Below are positions 1 through 9,355 of a stretch of 64,000 nt of DNA, piece after piece. The notes beneath the pieces were generated by a model. That model had not been told where the DNA came from and did not search any database. It was given only the letters and a program-made list of their open reading frames with translations. Position 1 is the stretch's first letter; each line of letters begins with the position of its first letter. Source of the stretch: Rhodococcus yananensis (lineage in GTDB: Bacteria; Actinomycetota; Actinomycetes; Mycobacteriales; Mycobacteriaceae); NCBI RefSeq assembly GCF_020515525.1, contig NZ_JAIYEP010000004.1, positions 45,779 to 109,778 of the forward strand, written 5' to 3'. The position numbers and the translations under genes were made by a program.

Positions 1-2028
1 TTCTCCCTCGCCGCCGGGCCCACCGGCCTGATCTGCGTGGCGGCACTGCTCGCCGGTGCCCGTCCGCTGTTGCGGGTCCTCGCCGCACGGCGGGCGACGG
101 TGGGAACGTTGTCGCAGATCGCGCCGCTCCTCGCCGCGGGAACCGTGGTGATGATCGCGGTGTTCGCCGACCAGACCCTCGCGACCGTGATGGAGGCGAC
201 GCGAGTGCGTTCCGCGGTCGGCCCGAACGTGCCGTGGTTCGAGGAGCGCCTCCGGTGGGACGCGCTGCTGACGGTCGCCCCCGACGGTTCACTCGCCCGA
301 CGGTTCGGCGTGTTCGTGATGCTGTTGTGCCTGGTGGTCTGCGTGATGCTGGTGTTGCGTCGGGGCAGGGTTCCGGGCAGCGCGATCGGTCCGTCCCGCC
401 GCATCCTCGGGATCGTCTTCGCGTCGCTGCTGCTGATGATGCTCACCCCCACCAAATGGACACATCATTTCGGGGTGTACGCGGGGCTGGCGGCGTCGGT
501 GGCGGCCCTCGCCGCGGTCGGGGTGGGCGCCGCCGGCATCCGGTCGGCCCGCAACCGTGCCCTGTTCACCGCCGGTGTGCTGTTCGTGCTCACCATGTCG
601 TTCACCGGAACGAACGGCTGGTGGTACGTGTCGAGCTACGGGGTGCCGTGGTGGGACAAACCACCGTCGATCTCCGGTTTCGCGTTCTCCACGGCGCTGC
701 TGGCGCTGACGGTGCTCGCGCTGGCGGTCGCCGCGTGGTTCCACCTGCGTGAGCCGTTCACGACACCGTCCCCGGAGCCGGAACGCACCGGGTGGATCCG
801 TGCGGCGACGTCGGCGCCGCTGACCGTCGTCGCGGCCGCCGTCGTCCTGTTCGAAGTGCTGTCGCTGGTCAAGGGCGCGGTCGCACAGTACCCGGCGTAC
901 TCGATCGCCAAATCGAACGTCGCGGCGTTGCGCGGCGACACGTGCGGGCTCGCCGAGGACGTGCTGGTGGAGACCGACCCCAACGCCGGCCTGCTGGCCC
1001 CGCTCGACTCGACGGTCGCCGACGCGCTCGGCGCCGGACGCAACACCGGCTTCACCCCCGACGGTGTCGCGTCCGACCTGACCGCGGACGCCGAGACCAC
1101 CGTGGCGGGCGGCGCGAACACCGTCGACCCGGACGAGGGCGGCACCAGCACGTCGACGACCGCAGGCACCGGTGGCGGGCAGCGCGGCGACGAAGGCATC
1201 AACGGCAGCACCGTGCATCTGCCGTTCGGGCTCGATCCGGCGCGCGTTCCCGTCCTGGGCAGCCACCGCGGCGGCGTGCAGCAGGACGCCGAACTCGAGT
1301 CCGGTTGGTACGTGCTTCCCGAGCGCAGCGACGCCACACCGCTGTTGGTGGTGAGCGTCGCCGGGCGTGTCCGGTACGTCGATCCGGACGGGGTGATCAC
1401 ACCGGGTCAGGAGGTGCTGTTCGAGTTCGGTGAGATCACCGACGACGGTGTGCGTGTCCTCGGTGATGCCTCGCCCGTCGACATCGGGCCGTCCCCGTCG
1501 TGGCGCAATCTACGGGTACCCACCGATACGGTTCCGGCGGACGCCGACGCGGTCCGTCTCGTCGTGCGCGACGGGGACCTGGCGCCGGACCAATGGGTGG
1601 CGCTGACCCCGCCCCGGCTCCCGCGGCTCGCGACGCTGCAGGACACGGTCGGATCCGATGCCCCCGTGCTACTGGACTGGTCGGTGGGCCTCGCGTTCCC
1701 GTGCCAACGTCCGTTCGGTCACCGCGACGGTGTCGCGGAGGTCCCCGAGTACCGGATCCTGCCGGACCGGGTCGGTGCCGACGCCACCAACGGCTGGCAG
1801 GACGACATCGGGGGTGGTCCGCTCGGATGGATCCCGCTGCTGCTGACCGCGGAAACGGTGCCCACCTATCTGGATCAGGACTGGGACCGGGACTGGGGTT
1901 CGCTGGAACGGTACGCACCGATCGATCCGGGTGCCGGCCCCGCCGACGTCCACGTCGAGGAGGTCACCCGATGGGGGCTGTGGACACCCGGGGAGATCCG
2001 CGACGGCGTACCCGACCTGCTCGAGTGA
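1..2028 (+). CDS. Arabinosyltransferase, EmbA/B/C family (3' part only)
   Basis: Reading frame is open from base 1, so the gene begins before the window; about 675 C-terminal residues are present. Emb proteins are membrane GT-C enzymes that add arabinose from decaprenyl-phosphoryl-arabinose to cell-wall arabinan. Visible here are the last membrane segments, the family signature TPTKWTHHFG, the stretch NGWWYVSSYG, and a long extracytoplasmic C-terminal region with the paired blocks LPFGLDP and VGLAFPCQRPF of the carbohydrate-binding module. The catalytic DD motif would lie upstream. It is followed 37 bases later by a second Emb gene with closely matching sequence throughout, so the pair is probably a tandem duplication or part of an embCAB-like operon. 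Which of EmbA, B or C it is cannot be decided from this part. Confidence 0.93.
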   Translation, partial: FSLAAGPTGLICVAALLAGARPLLRVLAARRATVGTLSQIAPLLAAGTVVMIAVFADQTLATVMEATRVRSAVGPNVPWFEERLRWDALLTVAPDGSLARRFGVFVMLLCLVVCVMLVLRRGRVPGSAIGPSRRILGIVFASLLLMMLTPTKWTHHFGVYAGLAASVAALAAVGVGAAGIRSARNRALFTAGVLFVLTMSFTGTNGWWYVSSYGVPWWDKPPSISGFAFSTALLALTVLALAVAAWFHLREPFTTPSPEPERTGWIRAATSAPLTVVAAAVVLFEVLSLVKGAVAQYPAYSIAKSNVAALRGDTCGLAEDVLVETDPNAGLLAPLDSTVADALGAGRNTGFTPDGVASDLTADAETTVAGGANTVDPDEGGTSTSTTAGTGGGQRGDEGINGSTVHLPFGLDPARVPVLGSHRGGVQQDAELESGWYVLPERSDATPLLVVSVAGRVRYVDPDGVITPGQEVLFEFGEITDDGVRVLGDASPVDIGPSPSWRNLRVPTDTVPADADAVRLVVRDGDLAPDQWVALTPPRLPRLATLQDTVGSDAPVLLDWSVGLAFPCQRPFGHRDGVAEVPEYRILPDRVGADATNGWQDDIGGGPLGWIPLLLTAETVPTYLDQDWDRDWGSLERYAPIDPGAGPADVHVEEVTRWGLWTPGEIRDGVPDLLE

Positions 2029-2065
2029 ACGCCACCCGGACGGGTGACGCCGCGTCCCGCGGTCG

Positions 2066-5000
2066 ATGAGGGAGAGTGCCGCCGCGAAGCGCCGCCGGAT
2101 AGCATCGTCACCCGTGCCCGACGACGCGACACCCGACACCACCCCTCCCGTGACCGCAACCGCCCTGCTCGGCGAGGATCTGCGCGAGCGGTACCGGACG
2201 GCGCGGCTCATCGCCGTCGTCGCGGGACTGATCGGCGTCGTGTGTGCCCTCGCCACCCCGTTCCTGCCGGTCAAGGTCACCGAGGCGTCGCTGTCGTGGC
2301 CGCAGAACGGCTCGGTCACCGACGTCGAAGCTCCGCTGATGTCGCAGGTGCCGCGGCAACTGTCCGCGACCGTGCCGTGCAGCGCCGTCGCCCAGTTGCC
2401 ACCGACCGGTGGGATGCTCCTGGCTACGGCACCGACGGACGGGCAGGACGCCGCACTCAACGCCATGTTCGTGCGTGTCGGCGACAACGTCGACGTGCTC
2501 GACCGCAACGTGGTGGTCGCGTCCGCGCCGCGCACCGAGGTCGAGTCCGGTGCGTGCCGCGAGATCCGGATCTTCTCCGACGCCGACCGCACCACCGCCG
2601 AGTTCACGGGCCTGACCGACGAGAACGGCACCGCGCGGGCCGGAGAATTGACCGGGGATCTGCGTCCCGTCGTCGTCGGCGTGTTCAGCGACCTGAGCAC
2701 CGATGTTCCCGGCCTGTCCGTCACCGTCGACATCGATTCGCGGTTCTCGTCGTCGCCGACCGTGGTGAAGAGCCTGGCGATGCTCCTGGCGGTGTTGTCG
2801 ACGGCGCTGGCGCTGTGGTCGCTGGCGCGCCTCGACGGCACCGACGGTCGGGGGCACCGGCGTTTCCTGCCCGCACGCTGGTGGAGGTTCACCGGTGTCG
2901 ACGCGGTCGTCGTGGGTGTCCTCGCCGGCTGGCATTTCTTCGGCGCGAACACGTCCGACGACGGGTATCTGCTGACGATGGCCCGGGTCTCCGATCATGC
3001 CGGCTACATGGCGAACTACTTCCGGTGGTTCGGGGTCCCCGAGGCACCGTTCGGCTGGTACTACGACGTGCTCGCCGTGTTCGCGAAGGTGTCGACGGCC
3101 AGCCCGTGGATGCGGCTGCCCGCGTTGATCGCCGGGATCCTGTGCTGGATGGTGATCAGCCGCGAGGTGGTGCCGCGCCTCGGCCGGGCCGTGCGACGCA
3201 ACCGCATCGCCCTGTGGACCGGCGGCATGGTGTTCCTCGCGTTCTGGCTTCCCTTCAACAACGGTCTGCGTCCCGAACCGATCGTCGCGGTCGGTGCGCT
3301 GTTGACGTGGTGCTCGATCGAACGGGCCATCGCGACGGGCCGGTTGCTGCCCGCCGCGACCGCGGTGATCATCGGCGCGTTCACTCTCGCCGCCGCCCCC
3401 ACCGGACTGATGTGCGTCGCGGCGCTCATCGCGGGTGTGCGCCCGCTGACCCGCATCGTCGTGCGCAGACACCGCGAGGTGGGGGCACTGCCGCTGCTCG
3501 CCCCGATCGCCGCGGCCGGACTGTTGGTTCTCGTCGTCGTGTTCGCCGACCAGTCGTTCGCGGCGGTCATGGAGGCGACACGGGTGCGCACCATCATCGG
3601 CCCGAACGAGGAGTGGTGGAACGACTTCCTCCGCTACTACTACCTGATGGTGCAGACCGTCGACGGGTCGCTGTCGCGACGCTTCGCGTTCCTCGTCATG
3701 ATCCTGTGCCTGTTCACGTCGCTGCTGGTGTTGCTGCGGCGCCGGCGTGTCCCGGGTGTCGCGGTGAGCCCGACGTGGCGGCTGATCGGCATCGTGTTCG
3801 GCACGATGTTCTTCATGATGTTCAACCCCACGAAGTGGACCCATCACTTCGGGGCGTACGCGGGTATCGCCGGGTCCCTGGCCGCGGTCACCGCGGTGCT
3901 GGTGTCGGCGCAGGCCCTGCGGTCGCGGCGCAATCGCACGATCTTCCTCGCCGGACTGTTGTTCGTCCTCGCCGTGTCGTTCGCCGGTATCAACGGCTGG
4001 TGGTACGTGTCGAGCTACGGCATCCCCTGGTTCGACAAGACCGTGTCGCTGAAGGGCTACCAGTCGTCCACGTTGTTCCTGATCCTGTTCGGGGCGGCGC
4101 TGGTGCTCGTCGCATGGCAGTACCTGCGGGAGGGGTACGCGCCGCCACCGGAGAAGGAGACGACGAAGAAGGGCCGTCGGATCCGCACGTTCGCTGCGGC
4201 ACCGCTGACGGTGGTCGCGGCGGCGATGGTGCTGTTCGAGGTGCTGTCGCTGCTCAAGGGCGCGGTGTCGCAGTATCCGGCGTATTCGCTGGCGCGATCC
4301 AACATCGAGGCGGTGACCGGGCAGACGTGCGGGCTCGCCACCGACGTGCTGGTCGAGTCCGATCCGAACGCGGGACGGCTCGAACCGATCGTCGACCCGG
4401 CGAACCCGCCGGCGGACGGAGACCCCCTCGCCGGCAGCGAACCGGTCGGCTTCTCGCCCGACGGTGTCCCGTCCGATCTCACCGCCGACTACGTGGAGGT
4501 CAAACCCGGCCAGGGCAACACCGACACCCAGACCGTCGGCGTCACCTTCGAGACGGGTGCGGGCGGCGGCACCACCGGCGGGTCCGGGGCGGAGACCGTC
4601 AACGGCAGCACCGTCAAGCTGCCGTTCGGGCTGGACCCCGCCGTCACCCCGGTGCTCGGCAGCTATCAGAACGGCATCCAGGAGCCGGCGCGGCTCACAT
4701 CCAGCTGGTACGCGTTGCCCGAGCGCAGCGACGACGCACCGCTGATCGCGATCTCCGCGGCGGGACGCATCTGGTCGTACGACGACACCGGTGCCCTCAC
4801 CTACGGGCAGTCGCTTCTGCTCGAATACGGCGTGCGGCAGGCCGACGGCAGCGTCGACGTGCAGGGCAGCTATCTGCCCCGCGATATCGGCCCCGCGCCG
4901 TCGTGGCGGAACCTGCGCGTGCCGATCGCAGACCTGCCGGAGGACACGAACGCGGTGCGGATCGTCGCGAACGACCCGAACCTGACCGGCGATCAGTGGT

Positions 5001-5419
5001 TGGCGTTCACGCCACCGCGCGTCCCGCAGCTCGTCACGCTGAACGACGACATCGGCTCGGAGCAGCCGGTGCTGCTGGACTGGGCGGTGGGCCTGCAGTT
5101 CCCGTGTCAACGCCCGTTCGACCATCGGTACGGGGTGGCGGAGATGCCGAACTACCGGATCCTGCCGGACCGGCCGCTCGCGGTGTCCTCCACCGACACG
5201 TGGCAGGCCGCGGAGAACGGTGGGCCCCTCGGATTCACCGAGGTCCTCGCCCGACCCGAAGCGATCCCCACGTATCTGGAGGACGACTGGGCCCGCGACT
5301 GGGGTTCGCTCGAACGGTACGTACGGTTCTATCCCGATGCGGTTCCCGCGCAGATCGACACCGTCGAGGTGACCCGATCCGGGTGGTGGAATCCCGGTCC
5401 GCTGCGGGTCTACGAGTAG
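2066..5419 (+). CDS. embB: Arabinosyltransferase EmbB-type
   Basis: Complete Emb protein of 1,117 residues (about 1,100 is usual). It starts with a short cytoplasmic tail, a first membrane segment near residues 47-68 and the WPQ motif near 83. The GT-C acidic pair sits in SDDGY (D298, D299), followed by LLTMARVSDHAGYMANYFRW, which matches mycobacterial EmbB better than EmbA or EmbC as I recall them; M305 aligns with the Met306 of M. tuberculosis EmbB known from ethambutol resistance. TM segments continue to about residue 700, then the C-terminal sugar-binding region. A GTG at 2114 would give a protein 16 residues shorter and no clear ribosome-binding site decides between them. It follows another Emb gene and ends before a palindromic repeat. 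Confidence 0.92.
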   Translation: MRESAAAKRRRIASSPVPDDATPDTTPPVTATALLGEDLRERYRTARLIAVVAGLIGVVCALATPFLPVKVTEASLSWPQNGSVTDVEAPLMSQVPRQLSATVPCSAVAQLPPTGGMLLATAPTDGQDAALNAMFVRVGDNVDVLDRNVVVASAPRTEVESGACREIRIFSDADRTTAEFTGLTDENGTARAGELTGDLRPVVVGVFSDLSTDVPGLSVTVDIDSRFSSSPTVVKSLAMLLAVLSTALALWSLARLDGTDGRGHRRFLPARWWRFTGVDAVVVGVLAGWHFFGANTSDDGYLLTMARVSDHAGYMANYFRWFGVPEAPFGWYYDVLAVFAKVSTASPWMRLPALIAGILCWMVISREVVPRLGRAVRRNRIALWTGGMVFLAFWLPFNNGLRPEPIVAVGALLTWCSIERAIATGRLLPAATAVIIGAFTLAAAPTGLMCVAALIAGVRPLTRIVVRRHREVGALPLLAPIAAAGLLVLVVVFADQSFAAVMEATRVRTIIGPNEEWWNDFLRYYYLMVQTVDGSLSRRFAFLVMILCLFTSLLVLLRRRRVPGVAVSPTWRLIGIVFGTMFFMMFNPTKWTHHFGAYAGIAGSLAAVTAVLVSAQALRSRRNRTIFLAGLLFVLAVSFAGINGWWYVSSYGIPWFDKTVSLKGYQSSTLFLILFGAALVLVAWQYLREGYAPPPEKETTKKGRRIRTFAAAPLTVVAAAMVLFEVLSLLKGAVSQYPAYSLARSNIEAVTGQTCGLATDVLVESDPNAGRLEPIVDPANPPADGDPLAGSEPVGFSPDGVPSDLTADYVEVKPGQGNTDTQTVGVTFETGAGGGTTGGSGAETVNGSTVKLPFGLDPAVTPVLGSYQNGIQEPARLTSSWYALPERSDDAPLIAISAAGRIWSYDDTGALTYGQSLLLEYGVRQADGSVDVQGSYLPRDIGPAPSWRNLRVPIADLPEDTNAVRIVANDPNLTGDQWLAFTPPRVPQLVTLNDDIGSEQPVLLDWAVGLQFPCQRPFDHRYGVAEMPNYRILPDRPLAVSSTDTWQAAENGGPLGFTEVLARPEAIPTYLEDDWARDWGSLERYVRFYPDAVPAQIDTVEVTRSGWWNPGPLRVYE

Positions 5420-5465
5420 GACACCGGCCTGCTCGGACCTGCGCGGAGACTCCTGCCGGAGAGCT

Positions 5466-5516
5466 GAGCGAGTGTATCGCTCGCTCGATCGAGTCGAGTG
5501 AGCGATACATTCGCTC
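5466..5516. repeat. 51-base palindromic element, copy 1
   Basis: Bases 5466-5489 pair with 5493-5516 almost perfectly (about 23 pairs with a few wobbles). The outer arm reads gagcgagtgtatc on the left and gatacattcgctc on the right. The same arm sequence recurs at 21061-21115. It sits 47 bases after the embB stop, so it could act as a terminator, but both copies carry arms of one common sequence, which suggests a dispersed repeat family. Confidence 0.85.
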
Positions 5517-5577
5517 GCGCCGCGGACTCACTCGCGCCGCGGACTCACTCGTGCCGCGGACTCACTCGTGCCGCGAG
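5517..5577. repeat. 17-base tandem repeat, 3.6 copies
   Basis: Units gcgccgcggactcactc at 5517-5533 and 5534-5550, gtgccgcggactcactc at 5551-5567, and a partial unit at 5568-5577. The array directly abuts the palindrome at 5466-5516. The other palindrome copy is also flanked by repeats of 17-base period. Confidence 0.9.
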
Positions 5578-5818
5578 CCGCACGAGGGTCGTAGGACCCC
5601 GAGCCTCGAGGTCGTAGGTATCACTAGGCATTCCCCCGGTGTGACGACAGACACAGCCTGGCATCGTGGAACCAACGCCGGACACAGCCCCGTTCGAGCG
5701 GACCGGACAACCCCGCGCACGACAACCGACGCAGCCCGTCGATTGCCATCGGGATCGGAACCGCGCATACACAGGGCGCCGCCCGCGTCGGGAACGACGC
5801 CGATACTGGAGGACCCCC

Positions 5819-7183
5819 ATGACCGACACCGTGGACCACGTGCGCACTCACCTCGACCACGCCCTCGTCGAGGACCCCGAACAGGGCAAGCACCAACTCC
5901 GCCGCGATGTCTTCACCGACGAGGAGATCTTCGAACTCGAGATGAAGTACATCTTCGAGGGCAACTGGGTGTACCTGGCGCACGAGAGCCAGATCCCGAA
6001 CGTCGGCGACTACTTCACCACCAACATCGGCCGTCAGCCCGTCGTGATCACCCGCGACAAGGACGGTGGACTGAACTGCCTCATCAACGCGTGCAGTCAC
6101 CGCGGTGCCATGCTGTGCCGCCGCAAGACCGACAACCGCACCACCTTCACCTGCCCGTTCCACGGGTGGACGTTCCGCAACAACGGGAAGCTGTTGAAGG
6201 TCAAGGACCCCCGGGACGCGGGCTACCCCGAGCAGTTCAACACCGACGGAAGCCACGATCTGACGAAGGTCGCACGGTTCGAGAACTACCGCGGTTTCCT
6301 CTTCGGGTCGCTCAACCCCGACGTGCTGCCGCTGACCGAGCATCTCGGTGACACGACGAAGATCATCGACATGCTCGTCGACCAGTCCCCCGACGGGCTC
6401 GAGGTACTCCGCGGCTCGTCCACCTACACCTACGACGGCAACTGGAAGTTGCAAGCGGAGAACGGCGCCGACGGCTACCACGTGTCGGCGACGCACTGGA
6501 ACTATGCCGCGACGACCGCGCGTCGCACCGCCGGCGAGTCCACCAACGAAACCAAGGCGATGGACGCCGGAACCTGGGGCAAGCAGGGTGGCGGCTACTA
6601 CTCGTTCGAGCACGGGCACCTGCTGCTGTGGATGTGGTGGGGCAACCCCGAGGACCGCCCGCTGTTCCCGCGCAAGGACGAACTCGCCCGCGAGTTCGGC
6701 GAGAAGAAGGCCGAGTTCATGGTCGGCGCGTCCCGCAACCTCTGCCTGTACCCGAATGTGTATCTGATGGACCAGTTCTCGTCACAGATCCGGCATTTCC
6801 GTCCGATCTCCGTGGACAAGACCGAGGTCACGATCTACTGCATCGCCCCGAAGGGGGAGAGCGCCGAGTCCCGCGCGAACCGCATCCGCCAGTACGAGGA
6901 CTTCTTCAACGCGACCGGCATGGCCACCCCCGACGATCTCGAGGAGTTCCGGTCCTGCCAGAAGACCTACCTCGCGACCGCCGCACCGTGGAACGACATG
7001 AGCCGCGGCGCAACACACGTCCTGAACGGACCCGACCAGGTGGCACAGGATCTCGGCATGAAGAACGTCCTGTCGAGCGGCGTCAAGACCGAGGACGAAG
7101 GCCTGTACCCGATCCAGCACGGCTACTGGCTCGAGCAGATGCGCAAGGCTGCCGACGCCGAGCAGGCCGCAGAGAACGCCTGA
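5819..7183 (+). CDS. benA: Benzoate 1,2-dioxygenase large (alpha) subunit
   Basis: 454 residues, the usual length. This is the ring-hydroxylating oxygenase subunit that, with BenB and electrons from BenC, converts benzoate to the cis-diol 1,2-dihydroxycyclohexadiene-1-carboxylate. The Rieske [2Fe-2S] centre is visible as C92-x-H94 (ACSHRG) and C112-x2-H115 (TCPFHGW). The mononuclear iron region reads [14 protein letters not shown]. The start at 5819 is supported by GGAGG seven bases upstream. First gene of benABCD; benB follows after 14 bases. Gene order and the sequence type agree with benzoate rather than biphenyl or naphthalene dioxygenases. Confidence 0.96.
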   Translation: MTDTVDHVRTHLDHALVEDPEQGKHQLRRDVFTDEEIFELEMKYIFEGNWVYLAHESQIPNVGDYFTTNIGRQPVVITRDKDGGLNCLINACSHRGAMLCRRKTDNRTTFTCPFHGWTFRNNGKLLKVKDPRDAGYPEQFNTDGSHDLTKVARFENYRGFLFGSLNPDVLPLTEHLGDTTKIIDMLVDQSPDGLEVLRGSSTYTYDGNWKLQAENGADGYHVSATHWNYAATTARRTAGESTNETKAMDAGTWGKQGGGYYSFEHGHLLLWMWWGNPEDRPLFPRKDELAREFGEKKAEFMVGASRNLCLYPNVYLMDQFSSQIRHFRPISVDKTEVTIYCIAPKGESAESRANRIRQYEDFFNATGMATPDDLEEFRSCQKTYLATAAPWNDMSRGATHVLNGPDQVAQDLGMKNVLSSGVKTEDEGLYPIQHGYWLEQMRKAADAEQAAENA

Positions 7184-7197
7184 GAGGATCCGGAAAA

Positions 7198-7701
7198 ATG
7201 ACCATCGCAACCGAGTTGACGCAGACCGAGATCGAACAGTTCCTCTACCGTGAGGCACGCCTGCTCGACGACCGCGATTTCGAGCAGTGGCTCGAGTGCT
7301 ACCACCCCGACGCCGAGTACTGGATGCCTGCGTGGGACGACAACGGTGAGACCACCGAGGATCCGCAGTCGGAGATCTCGCTGATCTACTACCCGAACCG
7401 GGGCGGACTCGAAGACCGCGTGTTCCGCATCCGCACCGACCGCTCGTCGGCGACATCGCTCCCCGAACCCCGTACGGGACACAATATCACGAACGTCGAG
7501 ATCCTGGAGCGTCGTGGCACCGAGATCGATCTGCGGCACAACTGGTTCTCCCTGTACTTCCGCTACAACACCACGGACACGTACTTCGGGACGACGTTCC
7601 TGACCCTCGACGTGTCCGGTGCGCAGCCCGTGATCAAGAAGAAGAAGATCGTGCTCAAGAACGACTACATCCACCACATCGTGGACGTCTACGTCGTCTG
7701 A
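7198..7701 (+). CDS. benB: Benzoate 1,2-dioxygenase small (beta) subunit
   Basis: 167 residues with the NTF2-like cone fold typical of ring-hydroxylating dioxygenase beta subunits, recognisable from the N-terminal block EQFLYREARLLDDRDFEQWL and the central YYPNRGGLEDRVFRIRTDRS. It has no cofactor; it packs under the BenA trimer and shapes the oligomer. The ATG at 7198 follows GAGGATCCGG, an acceptable ribosome-binding site. It lies between benA (14 bases upstream) and benC (34 bases downstream), clearly one operon. Confidence 0.95.
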   Translation: MTIATELTQTEIEQFLYREARLLDDRDFEQWLECYHPDAEYWMPAWDDNGETTEDPQSEISLIYYPNRGGLEDRVFRIRTDRSSATSLPEPRTGHNITNVEILERRGTEIDLRHNWFSLYFRYNTTDTYFGTTFLTLDVSGAQPVIKKKKIVLKNDYIHHIVDVYVV

Positions 7702-7735
7702 TCCACCCCGACACCACGAAAGGAGGCTCGAGGCC

Positions 7736-9355
7736 ATGACATTCCAGGTGGCACTCGCCTTCGAGGACGGGGTGACCCGTTTCATCAAGTGCAAGCCGAA
7801 CGAGACGGTTGCCGATGCGTCGTACAAGGCACGCATCAACATTCCCCTCGACTGCCGCGACGGCGCATGCGGAACATGCAAGGCGTTCTGCGAATCCGGC
7901 ACCTACGACGGGGGCGACTACATCGAGGACGCACTCACCGACGAGGAAGCCGAGCAGGGTTTCTGCCTGCCGTGTCAGATGATGCCGGAATCGGATCTGG
8001 TGGTGCAGATCGCGAGCACATCGGACGTCGCGAAGACCGCCGCGGCGACCTACACGGCGACGATCACCGAGCTGAACCGCTTCTCCGACAGCGTCATCGG
8101 GTTCACCATCTCGATCGACAACCGCGACGATCTGGTGTTCCTGCCCGGTCAGTACGTGAACATCGGTGTGCCCGGCAGCGACGACGGCACCGGCAAGCAG
8201 GCCACCCGCTCGTACTCGTTCAGCACCGGCCCGAACGAGGACACCCTGGCGTTCCTGGTGAAGATCACCGACGGCGGGCTGATGTCGGAATACCTGCGCG
8301 ACCGCGCGCAGGTCGGTGACACCCTCGAATTCACCGGACCGTTCGGCAGTTTCTTCCTCCGCGAACGCAAGCGCCCGTCGCTGCTCCTCGCCGGCGGCAC
8401 GGGCCTCGCGCCGCTGCTGTCGATCCTGTCGAAGGTCTCCGTCGACGGCAGCGACCACCCGATCCACCTGATCTACGGTGTCACCTTCGACCACGATCTC
8501 GCCGAACTCGACAAGCTCGAAGAATACTCGAAATCGTTGCCCGGCTTCACATTCGACTACTGCGTCGCCGACGAGAACTCGTCCGCCCCCAACAAGGGAT
8601 ACGTCACGGGCCTGTTCGCACCGCAGCATCTGAACGACGGGGACGTCGACATCTATCTGTGCGGCCCCCCGCCGATGGTGGAGGCCGTGCGCACCCACCT
8701 CGCGGACCAGGGCATCGTCCCGGCGAACTTCTACTTCGAGAAGTTCAACACCTCCGCCACCCCCGGTGGCGTCACCGCCCCGGCTCCCACGGACGCCGAG
8801 AAGGCGGCTGCGGAGAAGGCCGCCGCCGAGACCGGGCAGCCCGTGGCGCTCGACAGCCCCGCCGATCCCGGGAACTACGAGATCGGTGAGGAGCACCCGC
8901 CCGTCGCCGAATCCGACGCCCAGTTCGACGCGCGCATGGCCCTCGAACTCGGCGTCCTGGAACTCACGATCGGCCGACTCACTCCCGAGCAACTGGTCGA
9001 GTTCCGGATCCTCGCCGAGGCCTCCGGCGCCTCCGTCGAGGGCGACCACTTCACGGACGCGGAGGCGTTCACCGACACCACTGCCGCATTCCACCAGTTC
9101 CTGTTCCGCTGCTGTACCAACCCGGTGCTGCTCGACGCCTACAACCGACTCGAGGTCACCCGGCTGATGTACCGGGTGCTGCGCGACGCCCAGTGGATCG
9201 AAGAACACATCGTCGACGAACACCTGCAACTCGTCGAGGCGTACGAGCAGGGCGATCGGGCCCGCGCCCGCGACCTGATCGTCGCGCACGCAGACCACGC
9301 GAAGGCGACGATGCGCCGCGCCATCAGCGATGGCGCCACGGCGGGCGCGCGATGA
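7736..9355 (+). CDS. benC: Benzoate dioxygenase reductase BenC with C-terminal FCD domain
   Basis: 539 residues, about 200 more than the proteobacterial BenC. Residues 1-100 are a plant-type [2Fe-2S] ferredoxin with C40, C45, C48 and C80 (CRDGACGTCK, LPCQ). Residues about 105-335 are an FAD/NAD reductase with RSYSFST (flavin), GGTGLAPLLS and CGPPPMV (nucleotide side). After an Ala/Glu/Lys-rich linker, residues about 395-530 form an all-helical FCD domain, the effector domain of GntR regulators. Candidate metal ligands are the Asp and His in DTTAAFH, the His in DEHLQLVEAYEQGD and the two His in AHADHA. No DNA-binding domain is present. Strong ribosome-binding site aaaggagg at 7719-7726; the stop overlaps the benD start (ATGA). 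I recall longer BenC proteins in corynebacteria too, so the fusion may be widespread in actinobacteria. Confidence 0.95.
   Translation: MTFQVALAFEDGVTRFIKCKPNETVADASYKARINIPLDCRDGACGTCKAFCESGTYDGGDYIEDALTDEEAEQGFCLPCQMMPESDLVVQIASTSDVAKTAAATYTATITELNRFSDSVIGFTISIDNRDDLVFLPGQYVNIGVPGSDDGTGKQATRSYSFSTGPNEDTLAFLVKITDGGLMSEYLRDRAQVGDTLEFTGPFGSFFLRERKRPSLLLAGGTGLAPLLSILSKVSVDGSDHPIHLIYGVTFDHDLAELDKLEEYSKSLPGFTFDYCVADENSSAPNKGYVTGLFAPQHLNDGDVDIYLCGPPPMVEAVRTHLADQGIVPANFYFEKFNTSATPGGVTAPAPTDAEKAAAEKAAAETGQPVALDSPADPGNYEIGEEHPPVAESDAQFDARMALELGVLELTIGRLTPEQLVEFRILAEASGASVEGDHFTDAEAFTDTTAAFHQFLFRCCTNPVLLDAYNRLEVTRLMYRVLRDAQWIEEHIVDEHLQLVEAYEQGDRARARDLIVAHADHAKATMRRAISDGATAGAR

Larger units (their letters stand above)
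5420..5818. other. Intergenic region embB-benA
   Basis: 399 bases without a convincing gene. The left part holds a 51-base palindrome and a 17-base tandem repeat (listed separately). From about 5578 to 5818 I see no repeat or clear operator; this part must contain the benA promoter. The benA ribosome-binding site GGAGG lies at about 5808-5812. Confidence 0.6.

Noticed and set aside
2108..5125. Long open frame of about 1,000 codons on the minus strand opposite embB
   Set aside because: Arises from high GC codon bias; Arg/Gly/His-rich translation without any family motif, fully antisense to a well-supported Emb gene.
5517..5577. Possible CRISPR or iteron origin
   Set aside because: Contiguous 17-base units with no spacers, and no replication gene nearby; treated as intergenic repeat.
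7655..9298. Open frame of about 550 codons opposite benC
   Set aside because: Antisense shadow of benC; no motif and composition typical for GC-rich frame shadows.
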